This document shows, piece by piece, positions 20,061-28,430 of a stretch of 64,000 nucleotides of DNA. Each line of letters begins with the position of its first letter. Within the stretch, counting starts at the first letter, position 1. Where the stretch lies: positions 1,080,203-1,144,202 of the forward strand of contig NZ_KV440949.1 in the NCBI RefSeq assembly GCF_001636315.1, written 5' to 3'. A program made the translations under genes and the position numbers. The DNA comes from Neobacillus mesonae. Its GTDB lineage: Bacteria; Bacillota; Bacilli; Bacillales; Cytobacillaceae. Below the pieces are notes generated by a model, which was given only the letters and a program-made list of their open reading frames with translations, was not told where the DNA came from and searched no databases.

Positions 20061-20993
20061 CTATTCACATACCTTGTTTAACTCTTTTAAAACATCCTGC
20101 ACTTCATCCCATGAATAGATGGATGCGCCGGCTGCGAGCGGGTGTCCGCCTCCTTTAAATTTCCTGGCAATACCATTAATGACCGGGCCTTTGGAGCGGA
20201 GCCTTACTCTTATTTGGTCTGCTTCTTCAATAAAGAATACCCATGCCTTGATTCCTTTAACGTCTCCCAAAATTCCCACTAATAGAGATGCTTCCGCTGG
20301 TCTGGCCTGATATTCTTCCAGCAGTTCTTTTGTCAATTTAACAGAGGCAACGCCATTTGACATAAATTCAAAATTTTGTAATACGAAGCCTTTAAGTTTT
20401 ATAAGATTTGGCTCAAGTTCATACATTTTGTCAAACAATTCCGGACGGGAAAACTGATAATGAATTAACTCTCCGGCATAAGTAAAGGTCTTCTCAGTCG
20501 TGCTTGGAAATAGGAAACGGCCGGTATCCCCGACAATTCCAGCAAACAGCAGTCTTGCTCCTTCATCATTCAACTTTAACCCTTGCTCTTTACCGAACTG
20601 ATAAAAATCATAAATCATCTCGCTGCAGGAGCTTGCTTTTGTATCAACCCACAATAGGTCCCCATACGGGTCTTCATTCGGGTGGTGATCAATTTTAATC
20701 AATTTGTCCCCTAAAGTATAGCGGGAGTCACATATTCTTTCCTTATTGGCCGTGTCACACACGATAACCAATGCCCCTTTATACACTTCATCGTCAATTA
20801 CATCCAGCATCCGCATATATTGAAGCGTAGGTTCATCCTGTCCAACCGCATAAATTTGCTTTTCCGGAAAGGATTCCTTCAAGATCTCTACTAATCCTCC
20901 TTGAGAACCGTAGGCATCAGGGTCCGGACGTACATGGCGGTGAACAATAATGGTTTCATACTGTTTAATAGTTTCTAAAATTTTCTCTTTCAT
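20061..20993 (-). CDS. nrnA: NrnA: oligoribonuclease / 3'-phosphoadenosine 5'-phosphate phosphatase
   Basis: A DHH-DHHA1 phosphoesterase that degrades nano-RNA and dephosphorylates pAp. The 310 residues show the DHH-family motifs HVRPDPDAYGSQGG (I), VIVCDTAN (II), KIDHHPNEDP (III), FAGIVGDTGRF (IV), and the C-terminal DHHA1 motif GGGHPLAAGAS. AAGGAG precedes the ATG. It is divergent from ytpI. Confidence 0.94.
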   Translation of the reverse strand: MKEKILETIKQYETIIVHRHVRPDPDAYGSQGGLVEILKESFPEKQIYAVGQDEPTLQYMRMLDVIDDEVYKGALVIVCDTANKERICDSRYTLGDKLIKIDHHPNEDPYGDLLWVDTKASSCSEMIYDFYQFGKEQGLKLNDEGARLLFAGIVGDTGRFLFPSTTEKTFTYAGELIHYQFSRPELFDKMYELEPNLIKLKGFVLQNFEFMSNGVASVKLTKELLEEYQARPAEASLLVGILGDVKGIKAWVFFIEEADQIRVRLRSKGPVINGIARKFKGGGHPLAAGASIYSWDEVQDVLKELNKVCE

Positions 20994-21092
20994 AAGCGCT
21001 CCTTCACCTTTTAAGGTTGAACCTTTTGTGGCATTTTCCTTTATTTAAAGTTACAATAATAATGATGTCGAAATCTGGAGGAGTCATTTACA

Positions 21093-21404
21093 ATGTTTAT
21101 CTTTGTCTTTCTCATTATTATTTTACTTGCTTTCTATTTATTTTATAAAACAAAATACTTCCGAAGCAACCGTCCTGTTGAAAAGAAATGGCTTTCGGCC
21201 AAATCCAACATCGCCCTTGGTTTGTTTGTCAGCTTATTTGGCTTAAACCATTTGTTTTTCATTGCCGAATCCGCCGTTAATTATATTATTGCTGTTCTCT
21301 TTACTCTTTATGGAGCCTATTTTGCCCTGGTTGGGTTTAAAAAATATAAGCATTACCTTCCATTCGCAATCGAAGAGGCCGAAGAACTTGACATGCAAAA
21401 CTAA
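21093..21404 (+). CDS. ytpI: YtpI-like membrane protein
   Basis: A 103-residue hydrophobic protein with three predicted transmembrane segments (about 1-20, 38-57, 60-80) and an acidic C-terminal tail. It belongs to the YtpI family by position (between nrnA and ytoI) and appearance. The function is unknown. A GGAGGAG site lies nine bases before the ATG. Confidence 0.78.
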   Translation: MFIFVFLIIILLAFYLFYKTKYFRSNRPVEKKWLSAKSNIALGLFVSLFGLNHLFFIAESAVNYIIAVLFTLYGAYFALVGFKKYKHYLPFAIEEAEELDMQN

Positions 21405-21410
21405 AAATTT

Positions 21411-21440
21411 AGCCGCTTCTCACCCGGAAGCGGCTTTATT
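21411..21440. terminator. Terminator between ytpI and ytoI
   Basis: Stem AGCCGCTTC/GAAGCGGCT with a 7-base loop. TTTATTATTT follows on the plus strand and AAATTTTTA-type sequence on the minus strand, serving the convergent genes. Confidence 0.85.
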
Positions 21441-21454
21441 ATTTACGGCGTTTA

Positions 21455-22774
21455 TTACTGCCTATCGATTAACTGACACATCATCATAGCTTTCCCTACG
21501 AGAATCCCTTCATTGAACACTTCTACATCCACTTTTCCAAATTTCCGGCCCACTTCAAGGATTTTCGGATAAATTTCCAGTCTGCTTTCCATTTGAACAG
21601 GTTTTATAAAGTAAATCGTCATATTTTCTACAACTAAATCACCTTTTTTATAGCCTCTTAAAACCCGATTAGCCGCGTCGGAAACAATTGTTGTGAATAC
21701 ACCATAGGAAATAGTTCCAAGATGATTCGTCATTTGCGGCGTGACTTCTAATGAAAAAACGGCATCTCCTTTTGATTTCTCAGTAAGTACCTCCATCTGA
21801 TTAGTGACAAGATCATCAATCGTTTCACCAACCTGAGGCTGCCTTTGAGCCATTTGCAGGGCTTTCAGAACATCCTGCCTGCTGATAATTCCCTCTAATC
21901 GGCTTGAGTCATCTGAGACAGGAAGCATTTCAATCCCTTCCCATACCATCATATGGGCAGCGGAAGCAACGCTTGTTTTCCCCGTTACTGTCATCGGATG
22001 TTTGGTCATGATTTTATCAATTCCGGTTTCTTTATCCTGTCCAAGGATATCCTTGCTTGTCACCATACCTTGAATCTTCAAGTTTAGATCAACAACAGGA
22101 TATCTGCTGTGTGTCGTTTGTTGATTTAACTCATGCCATGTGGAAACTTTATCCGATGTTTTTAAGTAATAGGTATCCGTAAGCGGCGTTAAAATATCTT
22201 CCACCAAAATAATCTCTTTTTTGATTAACTGGTCATAAATCGCCCGATTAATCATGGTTGCAGTAGTAAACGTATCATAACTGGAGGAGATGATCGGCAG
22301 TTCGAGTTCATCAGCAAGTTTTTTAACATGCTCCTCAGTATCAAATCCTCCCGTTATGAGAACAGCCGCTCCTGCTTTTAGTGCCAGTTCATGGGCCTGT
22401 GTACGGTTTCCGACAATCAAAAGACTGTCTGCGTCCGTATACCGCATCATCGCCTCTAATTTCATGGCACCAATTACAAATTGCTTCAATGTTTTATGCA
22501 AACCCGTTCTGCCGCCTAAAACCTGACCGTCAACGATGTTTACGACCTCGGCAAACGTCAGCTTTTCAATATTTTCTTTCTTCTTCCGCTCAATTCGGAT
22601 GGTGCCTACCCGTTCAATCGTACTTACATATCCTTTATTTTCAGCCTCTTTAATTGCCCGGTAAGCTGTTCCTTCGCTCACACTCATCGCTTTGGCAATT
22701 TGTCTGACTGAAATTTTTTCCCCAATTGGAAGTCCATCAATATATCGTAAAATTTGTTCATGTTTTGTAGCCAA
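21455..22774 (-). CDS. ytoI: YtoI: HTH-DRTGG-CBS-thioesterase-fold regulatory protein
   Basis: 439 residues from the preferred start. Order: a winged-helix region (about 5-65, ISVRQIAKAMSVSEGTAYRAIKEA), a DRTGG domain (about 75-180), a CBS pair (about 190-310, with HSRYPVVD and EMLPVSD) and a C-terminal hotdog (thioesterase-like) domain. The ligand-sensing CBS/DRTGG core suggests nucleotide binding. The real target is unknown. The start is TTG at 22774 (ATKHEQI), eight bases after AAAGGG. A GTG nine bases upstream lies on that site. Confidence 0.84.
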   Translation of the reverse strand: MATKHEQILRYIDGLPIGEKISVRQIAKAMSVSEGTAYRAIKEAENKGYVSTIERVGTIRIERKKKENIEKLTFAEVVNIVDGQVLGGRTGLHKTLKQFVIGAMKLEAMMRYTDADSLLIVGNRTQAHELALKAGAAVLITGGFDTEEHVKKLADELELPIISSSYDTFTTATMINRAIYDQLIKKEIILVEDILTPLTDTYYLKTSDKVSTWHELNQQTTHSRYPVVDLNLKIQGMVTSKDILGQDKETGIDKIMTKHPMTVTGKTSVASAAHMMVWEGIEMLPVSDDSSRLEGIISRQDVLKALQMAQRQPQVGETIDDLVTNQMEVLTEKSKGDAVFSLEVTPQMTNHLGTISYGVFTTIVSDAANRVLRGYKKGDLVVENMTIYFIKPVQMESRLEIYPKILEVGRKFGKVDVEVFNEGILVGKAMMMCQLIDRQ

Positions 22775-22888
22775 GACCTTCACCCTTTATGCATGAATTC
22801 GTATTCTTCTGGTTCCTTGCCAGAATTATGCTAAACTCCATTATAAAGTTTTAAAAGTCTTGATTCAATGCGGTTTCTCACAATGATA

Positions 22889-23122
22889 TCAGAAAGAGCG
22901 GGATTTTCGTTTTAAACCTTGAGGCTCGCGTCCTTGTACCTGCCTTTTTGGTGCGTATAAAAGGGCGGTTAGATTACCGGCAATCACCATCAAGGCAAAC
23001 GCAAGCCAAACAATAGCGAAAACCCCTTCTGCACCTTCAGCTCTTACTGAAAGCCGCGGCACAGCAAAATAAAGCATAAACCCGCATAATAATAGACATA
23101 GCAAATATCTGTTTTTCTTCAA
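22889..23122 (-). CDS. Small two-helix membrane protein, unknown
   Basis: A 77-residue protein with hydrophobic helices at about 5-22 and 35-55 and a very basic C-terminal tail (KRQ, KRKSRSF). The start is TTG, eight bases after GGGGG. The first helix could be a signal-anchor. It lies between ytoI and ytkL on the same strand. I do not recognise the family; the good ribosome site and membrane topology make it a likely gene. Confidence 0.62.
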   Translation of the reverse strand: MKKNRYLLCLLLCGFMLYFAVPRLSVRAEGAEGVFAIVWLAFALMVIAGNLTALLYAPKRQVQGREPQGLKRKSRSF

Positions 23123-23197
23123 ACTTCATTCCCCCTAATAGAACTGCTTGTTCTATCTTTATGCAAATAGGGGAAAAAAAAGTATGTGAATCCATGA

Positions 23198-23878
23198 TTA
23201 TAATTCAATTACATCTCCAGGATTCATTACCTTTCCATTTTTGTCTTCCAGCATTTCAATAAATTGTTGCGGATCTTGTTTAATTGGCGGGAATGTATTG
23301 TAATGAATCGGCACGACCAGCTTTGCCTGTAATAATTTTGCCGCGTAGGCTGCATCCTCTGGCCCCATCGTGAAATTATCGCCTATTGGCAGGAAGGCAA
23401 CATCGATTGGATGACGATCGCCAATCAGCTTCATATCGGAAAATAACCCTGTATCACCGGCATGGTAAATCGTCTTTCCTTCACTGCTGAACAAAATTCC
23501 CGTAGGCATTCCACAATAGATGATTTCATTGTTTTCAGTAGCATAGCCCGAGCCGTGGAAGGCTTGAGTCAGCCTAACCTTTCCAAAATCAAACTGCCAG
23601 GCACCGCCAATATTCATTCCATGGGTTTTAACCCCCTGCCAGCTAAGAAATGTTGTAAGGTCTGCATTCGCCACTACAAGGGCATCATTTTGTTTCGCAA
23701 TCGCAACGGTATCACCGACATGATCATTATGTCCATGTGTTAAAAGAATCGCATCAGCCTTCACTTTCTCAGGCACTAAATCCGTTAAACTATTTCCGGT
23801 AATAAAAGGGTCAATTATAATGTTTTTTCCGTTTGTCTGAATTTGAATAACCGAATGTCCGTGGTATGAGATTTTCAT
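23198..23878 (-). CDS. ytkL: UPF0173 metal-dependent hydrolase YtkL
   Basis: A metallo-beta-lactamase-fold protein of 226 residues. Metal-binding motifs are GHSVI at the N-terminus, [11 protein letters not shown] (HxHxDH), the His in YHAGDTGLF, and VPIHYNTFP near the C-terminus. The physiological substrate is not known. The ATG at 23878 has AAAGGAG eight bases upstream; the open frame beyond it has no site. Confidence 0.92.
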   Translation of the reverse strand: MKISYHGHSVIQIQTNGKNIIIDPFITGNSLTDLVPEKVKADAILLTHGHNDHVGDTVAIAKQNDALVVANADLTTFLSWQGVKTHGMNIGGAWQFDFGKVRLTQAFHGSGYATENNEIIYCGMPTGILFSSEGKTIYHAGDTGLFSDMKLIGDRHPIDVAFLPIGDNFTMGPEDAAYAAKLLQAKLVVPIHYNTFPPIKQDPQQFIEMLEDKNGKVMNPGDVIEL

Positions 23879-24053
23879 TCTTCCAGCTCCTTTAAAAAAT
23901 ACTACAATATCTACTTCCATATAAACATGAAAATTCCTTCTCTATTTATACCCTTTTCCTATTCATTTTAAGACTAGTAAGCTTCAGATGTTTACTTTTT
24001 AATGCTGAATTGATACTCTCAAATAGGATTTATTTATGAAGGAGGCAATAAAA

Positions 24054-25151
24054 ATGAATCAACGATTACAAAAACTGCAAACCTGGATGAAGGAAAATGA
24101 AATTGAAGTTAGCTTCCTAACCTCTACAGAGAATGTTTTTTATTTAACCGGTTATTATACTGACCCGCACGAACGGCTGTTGGCGCTGGCAGTATTCCAA
24201 GAGGCGGAGCCTTTTTTAGTCTGCCCGGCAATGGAAGTTCATGATGCTAGAAACTCAGGCTGGGAACAGGAAATTATCGGCTACAGTGATATTCAAAATC
24301 CTTGGGAATTGATTCATAAATCTATTAACAACAGGATCAGCAATATTTCAAAAGCTGCCATCGAAAAAGAGCATATGAACGTTGAACGCTACGAACAGCT
24401 TCAGCATTTATTCCCGAAAGCAGTCTTTGTTTCCGCGGAAGAAAAAGTAAGAATGCTGCGGATGATTAAAGATGCGAAAGAATTAAAAACCATCGAGGAG
24501 GCATGTGCGCTTGCCGATTATGCTGTTCAGTTCGGAGCGAGCGAAATTAAAGAAGGCAAAACCGAGCTTCAAGTGCTAAATGCCTTGGAATACGCCCTAA
24601 AAGAAAAAGGCGTGACTGAAATGTCGTTTTCAACAATGGTGTTAACCGGTGCTAATGCCGCATCCCCCCATGGAAACCCTGGGGAAACAAAAATTCAAAA
24701 AGGCGATTTCGTTCTCTTTGATTTAGGTGTCGTCGTTGACCGCTATTGCTCCGATATTACCAGGACTGTTGCTTACGGTGATATTAACGACCAGCAAAAG
24801 GAAATCTATGATACGGTTTTAAAGGCACAATTAGCTGCCATCGAAGCAAGCAAGCCGGGAGTCACAGCTGCCGAGGTTGACTTGACAGCGCGAAAAATTA
24901 TTGCGGATGCCGGATATGGAGAATATTTCCCGCATCGTCTTGGACATGGCTTGGGAATAGGGGTACACGAATATCCGTCTATGACTGAAACCAATCAGCT
25001 CGTCATAGAAGAAGGTATGGTTTACACGATTGAACCGGGAATCTACGTCCCAAATGTGGCCGGCGTACGAATTGAGGATGATGTCTATATTACCGCTGAT
25101 GGCGTGAAGGTATTGACGAAATTCCCGAAAGAACTGCAAATAATTAAATAA
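24054..25151 (+). CDS. M24 family Xaa-Pro aminopeptidase
   Basis: A creatinase/prolidase-fold aminopeptidase of 365 residues, similar in length to B. subtilis PapB (YkvY). The N-terminal creatinase domain (1-125) is followed by the pita-bread domain with dinuclear metal ligands: Asp in FDLGVVVDRYCSD, His in HRLGHGLGIGVHE, Glu in YTIEPGIYVP and Glu in VRIEDDV. It probably cleaves X-Pro dipeptides in the cytosol. The ATG at 24054 follows AAGGAGG by eight bases. Confidence 0.9.
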   Translation: MNQRLQKLQTWMKENEIEVSFLTSTENVFYLTGYYTDPHERLLALAVFQEAEPFLVCPAMEVHDARNSGWEQEIIGYSDIQNPWELIHKSINNRISNISKAAIEKEHMNVERYEQLQHLFPKAVFVSAEEKVRMLRMIKDAKELKTIEEACALADYAVQFGASEIKEGKTELQVLNALEYALKEKGVTEMSFSTMVLTGANAASPHGNPGETKIQKGDFVLFDLGVVVDRYCSDITRTVAYGDINDQQKEIYDTVLKAQLAAIEASKPGVTAAEVDLTARKIIADAGYGEYFPHRLGHGLGIGVHEYPSMTETNQLVIEEGMVYTIEPGIYVPNVAGVRIEDDVYITADGVKVLTKFPKELQIIK

Positions 25152-25180
25152 TTAATTTTACAATTATTTACATTGAATTT

Positions 25181-25210
25181 TTGAACGTTTTGCAGTAATA
25201 TACTTATACA
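25181..25210 (+). promoter_or_regulatory. Promoter of the 6S-like RNA
   Basis: TTGAAC (25181-25186), 18 bases, TATACA (25205-25210). No ribosome site or open frame follows, consistent with an RNA gene. Confidence 0.5.
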
Positions 25211-25215
25211 AGCTG

Positions 25216-25405
25216 CGTTGTACGTAATGATAATAAAGTTTTAACCTTTAAGCTGTAATAGGGAGTTTTTTTAACAAAGCCAAAATGACAGGCCTCTGTC
25301 TATACGACATGGAGGACATGCAGGAAGCTTCGTGCGAACACCCACTTTGAGGAGTGGTGGTTTAAAACTTTCTTATAGTTAGTACGGCAATTGCGGCTGC
25401 ACTTA
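25216..25405 (+). ncRNA. ssrS: Probable 6S RNA
   Basis: A noncoding stretch of about 190 nt with its own promoter and a downstream terminator. A closing stem pairs AAAGTTTTAACC (25235-25246) with GGTTTAAAACTTT (25359-25371), extended by TTGTAC/GTAC outside. The region between can fold as a large asymmetric bubble, a small hairpin on the 3' side (CACCCAC...GTGGTG) and an apical arm (CCTCTGTC-TATAC-GACATGGAGG). The segment with TGCGAACACCCACTTTGA resembles the corresponding E. coli 6S stretch. The long rod with a central bubble is the 6S hallmark (RNA polymerase sigma-A holoenzyme binding). The exact ends are estimates. Confidence 0.68.
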
Positions 25406-25415
25406 TCGAAAACAT

Positions 25416-25445
25416 AAACCAGCATCGATTCGATGCTGGTTTTTT
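25416..25445 (+). terminator. Terminator of the 6S-like RNA, shared with ald
   Basis: A 12-bp perfect stem (AAACCAGCATCG and its complement) with a 3-base loop and TTTTT on the plus strand. It also lies just past the convergent ald stop. Confidence 0.88.
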
Positions 25446-25448
25446 CGT

Positions 25449-26564
25449 TTATTGCAGAAGCTCTCTAGTGTCTTTATATTCTACACCGTGAGCCTCAGCG
25501 ACTGCCTTATAGGTAACATAGCCATCTAGCGTATTGATTCCTTTTAATAGTGGTTCATTCTCTAAACAAGCTTGGCGGTAGCCTTTATTGGCAATCTCGA
25601 CTGCATAAGGAACGGTTACATTTGTTAACGCAATGGTTGATGTTCTAGGCACTGCACCAGGCATATTTGCTACCGCGTAATGGACAACACCATGCCTCAA
25701 ATATGTTGGATTATCATGTGTAGTAATTCGATCCGTTGTTTCAAAAATACCGCCCTGGTCGATGGCAATATCCACAACCACGCTGCCAGGCTTCATTGAT
25801 TTAATCATCTCTTCGGTTACAAGCTTAGGTGCTCTGGCTCCCGGTATAAGGACTGCACCAATGACAAGGTCAGACTCTTTCACAGCCTCGGCAATATTAT
25901 AAGGGTTAGACATCAACGTCGTTACTTCCGAGCCGAAAATGTCGTCTAACTGCCGCAGCCTCTCTGGATTCAGATCAATAATCGTTACCTTTGCTCCCAA
26001 ACCGACCGCCATTTTCGCGGCATTCGTTCCAGCCATACCGCCGCCAATAATCGTAACTTTCCCTCTTTGAACACCTGGAACGCCAGAGAGAAGAATACCC
26101 ATACCACCATATATCTTTTCTAAAAATTGCGCGCCCACCTGTGCAGCCATTCGTCCTGCTACCTCGCTCATCGGCGACAAAAGCGGCAAACTGCGGTTTG
26201 GCAGCTGTACCGTTTCATAAGCGATTCCTACGACCTTCGAGTCCAGTAATGCCTTAGTCAATTCCGGCTCCGGCGCCAAATGTAAATATGTAAAAAGGAT
26301 CAAGTCTTCGCGGAAATATTGATATTCATCTGGAAGCGGTTCTTTAACCTTCATCACCATTTCCATCGCCCATGCCTCCGCAGCTGTGTCAACTAATTTT
26401 GCCCCGGCAGAGGTATAATCCTCATCGCTAAAGCCAGAACCAAGACCCGCTCCTTTTTCAATAAAAACCTCATGCCCGAATTTCGTTAGATTCACAACTC
26501 CCGCCGGTGTCATGGCCACTCGGTTTTCATTGTTCTTAATTTCTTTAGGTACCCCAATCCGCAT
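25449..26564 (-). CDS. ald: Alanine dehydrogenase
   Basis: NAD-dependent reversible deamination of L-alanine to pyruvate, used in alanine catabolism and sporulation. The 371 residues show [17 protein letters not shown] (substrate Arg and Lys region), catalytic His in TYLHLAPE, and the NAD-binding [15 protein letters not shown]. The ATG at 26564 is eight bases after GGAGG; two upstream in-frame starts are badly placed. It ends convergently with the 6S-like RNA. Confidence 0.96.
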   Translation of the reverse strand: MRIGVPKEIKNNENRVAMTPAGVVNLTKFGHEVFIEKGAGLGSGFSDEDYTSAGAKLVDTAAEAWAMEMVMKVKEPLPDEYQYFREDLILFTYLHLAPEPELTKALLDSKVVGIAYETVQLPNRSLPLLSPMSEVAGRMAAQVGAQFLEKIYGGMGILLSGVPGVQRGKVTIIGGGMAGTNAAKMAVGLGAKVTIIDLNPERLRQLDDIFGSEVTTLMSNPYNIAEAVKESDLVIGAVLIPGARAPKLVTEEMIKSMKPGSVVVDIAIDQGGIFETTDRITTHDNPTYLRHGVVHYAVANMPGAVPRTSTIALTNVTVPYAVEIANKGYRQACLENEPLLKGINTLDGYVTYKAVAEAHGVEYKDTRELLQ

Positions 26565-26703
26565 GCACATAACCTCCAAAAGATTATTGTAAACACTACC
26601 ATCTTATCAAAAATTAACCAATATTGAAATGCAAAAGAATTTGCATTAGCCCTCATAATGTCTAGGGTAATACACTTCTTAAAATAATTACCTTAGGTAC
26701 GCA

Positions 26704-26735
26704 CAAAAGGCCGTCCATTTTAGACAGCCTTTTGT
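26704..26735 (-). terminator. Terminator of the 52-aa gene
   Basis: Stem AAAAGGC/GCCTTTT continued by GTC/GAC after one mismatch, loop ATTTTA region, located 9-40 bases after the small gene stop. The transcript reads TTTTG after the stem. Confidence 0.7.
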
Positions 26736-26743
26736 CGATTTAC

Positions 26744-26902
26744 TCAGTCTTCAGCAGAAAAAAAGTCCTCTCCTTCATCAGCTGCTTTATCATGATCAAT
26801 AAAACCGCTATTATAAGAATCCATAATTTGCTCGCTTACCATGTTTGTTCCTTGTTCATCAAACTCAAACGAAAACTGCTTGCTCGGCTCTATCCTGCCC
26901 AT
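26744..26902 (-). CDS. Small acidic protein, 52 residues, unknown
   Basis: A short gene with an excellent AAAGGGAG site eight bases before ATG and its own terminator. The product is very acidic (tail HDKAADEGEDFFSAED), hydrophilic and without membrane segment or Cys. The middle motif MVSEQIMDSYNSGFID faintly recalls the YozQ-like DUF4025 small proteins, but this is only a suggestion. It lies upstream of ald on the same strand and divergent from the universal stress gene. It is too short for many gene finders. Confidence 0.7.
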   Translation of the reverse strand: MGRIEPSKQFSFEFDEQGTNMVSEQIMDSYNSGFIDHDKAADEGEDFFSAED

Positions 26903-27006
26903 TATGTAAACTCCCTTTCAATGTTAGTTACCCCATTATTGTTCGAAAAGTTGCAACAATTATACGTTGTTAAATATTGTATAATCAAGGTGAGGAGATG
27001 ATAATC

Positions 27007-27459
27007 ATGGGACTTAAATATCAAAATATTTTAGTCGCAATTGATGGTTCAAAAGAAGCCGATAGGGCATTCAAAAAGGGAATCGAGATAGCAAAAAGAA
27101 ATAATGCAAAATTGCTGTTAGTTCATGTAGTAGATACAAGGTCTTTTGCACTGATTGAAGCCTATGACACCGTTATTGGCGACAGAGCGGAAAAGCTTGC
27201 TAAAGAAATGCTTGAGAATTACAAACAGCTGGCAGAAGAGGCAGGTTTATCAAATGTTCATTATGAAATTGACTTCGGCTCTCCTAAAGTAAAAATCCCA
27301 AGGGATCTCACGAAGAAACACAGTATCGACTTAATCCTTTGTGGTGCAACCGGATTAAATGTGGTGGAACGATTCTTTATCGGAAGCGTGTCTGAACATA
27401 TTGTCCGTTATGCCCCATGCGATGTCCTTGTTATCAGGACAGAAAAAGATTCAGAATAA
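27007..27459 (+). CDS. Universal stress protein (UspA family)
   Basis: A 150-residue UspA-fold protein. N-terminal ILVAIDGSKEADRAF and the C-terminal ATP-binding signature G-x2-G-x9-GS (GATG...IGS followed by SEHIVRYAPCDVLVIR) show the ATP-binding class. The role in stress adaptation is general to the family. The ATG at 27007 (MGLKYQ) has GAGGAG nine bases upstream; an ATG nine bases earlier is possible. A TATAAT hexamer lies about 20 bases before the site. Confidence 0.9.
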   Translation: MGLKYQNILVAIDGSKEADRAFKKGIEIAKRNNAKLLLVHVVDTRSFALIEAYDTVIGDRAEKLAKEMLENYKQLAEEAGLSNVHYEIDFGSPKVKIPRDLTKKHSIDLILCGATGLNVVERFFIGSVSEHIVRYAPCDVLVIRTEKDSE

Positions 27460-27464
27460 GATTT

Positions 27465-27498
27465 AAAGCACGGCAGCATTTTGCTCCCGTGCTTTTTT
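27465..27498 (+). terminator. Terminator after the universal stress gene
   Basis: AAAGCACGG/CCGTGCTTT stem with an inner AGCA/TGCT extension and a T6 tract, just after the stop. Confidence 0.88.
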
Positions 27499-27569
27499 AT
27501 TATTTTTGCCCAATGCTCCCGCGATGTGTAGTACAATGAAAATAATTACACGATTTTGGAGGCATACCA

Positions 27570-27884
27570 ATGAAAGAACATTTTTCCTATGACCAGCGTC
27601 TTGGTATTTTCATCCCAGAGCTTGCGCTGGACTGGGACGAATATAGCAAGGATACACAAGAGGAGGTTCTCTTCCATTGGGAGAAAATCCGCGGTTCTAT
27701 TCCCGATCGTATTGTAGAACTTGAAGCCGATATTAATAAGAAACAAGCACAGCTAAATGATGAAAGTGATTTTCCTCGCTCCTGTCAATTGAATAGCGAA
27801 ATAGCCGAACTCGCATCCATCATCAATGATTTATGGTTGTGGTACCGGGCAAACCAAACGATATCAACAAAGATGCACCATTAG
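27570..27884 (+). CDS. Conserved hypothetical protein, 104 residues
   Basis: A soluble, acidic, probably mostly helical protein. The N-terminus is aromatic-rich (FSYDQRLGIFIPELALDWDEY), followed by HWEKIRGSIPDRI, then a Glu/Lys/Gln-rich helical stretch (about 45-90) that may form an antiparallel pair, and WLWYRANQ near the end. GGAGG lies seven bases before ATG, and a strong terminator follows, so it is a monocistronic real gene. I recognise no function. Confidence 0.78.
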   Translation: MKEHFSYDQRLGIFIPELALDWDEYSKDTQEEVLFHWEKIRGSIPDRIVELEADINKKQAQLNDESDFPRSCQLNSEIAELASIINDLWLWYRANQTISTKMHH

Positions 27885-27913
27885 AAAAACTCCCTTTTTC
27901 AGAGGGAGTTTTT
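27885..27913. terminator. Bidirectional terminator
   Basis: Perfect 11-bp stem AAAAACTCCCT/AGGGAGTTTTT with a 7-base loop between the convergent hypothetical gene and moaB. It abuts the moaB stop. Confidence 0.9.
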
Positions 27914-28426
27914 CTATAAGTCTTTTTTTAATTCTCTTACAACGTGACCAATCTCAGGCAAGATTAATTTATTCATTGCAAGCTTTACAGCACCTGATGA
28001 ACCTGGAGTGGAAAATACCGCCTTATTGTTGACGACGCCGGCAATTGCCCTTGATAAAATGGCTGCAGAACCAATATCCTCTAGATAGCTTAACATTCTA
28101 AACAACTCACCGAAGCCGACGATTTCTTTTTCAATCAGCCGTTGAACGGTTTCAATCGTTACATCCCGCTTCGCAATCCCTGTACCGCCGTTTGTAAGGA
28201 TCACATCAATATCATCTCTTCCTGCTCCGAGCATAATTGCTTCTTTAATTGCCCCCGCCTCATCCTTGACTACAATATAGTCTACGATTTTGTGCCCTGC
28301 ATCTTCAAGCATCTCAATCATTAACCTGCCGCTTTTATCCGTATCCTTATCTCTTGTATCACTGACTGTTATCACTTTACAATTGACCGACTTCGGTGCT
28401 TTCATCTTATGTTCTTGGGTACTCAT
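27914..28426 (-). CDS. moaB: Molybdenum cofactor biosynthesis protein MoaB (MogA-like)
   Basis: Molybdopterin adenylyltransferase-type protein, 170 residues. The MPT-binding domain is shown by ITVSDTRD, LTNGGTGIAKRDVTIE and FSTPGSSGAVKLAM. It activates molybdopterin before metal insertion. GGAG precedes the ATG by about 10 bases. It lies 4 bp downstream of ecsC and so is probably cotranscribed with it. In B. subtilis argGH lie near here; they are absent in this window. Confidence 0.92.
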   Translation of the reverse strand: MSTQEHKMKAPKSVNCKVITVSDTRDKDTDKSGRLMIEMLEDAGHKIVDYIVVKDEAGAIKEAIMLGAGRDDIDVILTNGGTGIAKRDVTIETVQRLIEKEIVGFGELFRMLSYLEDIGSAAILSRAIAGVVNNKAVFSTPGSSGAVKLAMNKLILPEIGHVVRELKKDL

Positions 28427-28430
28427 TGTT

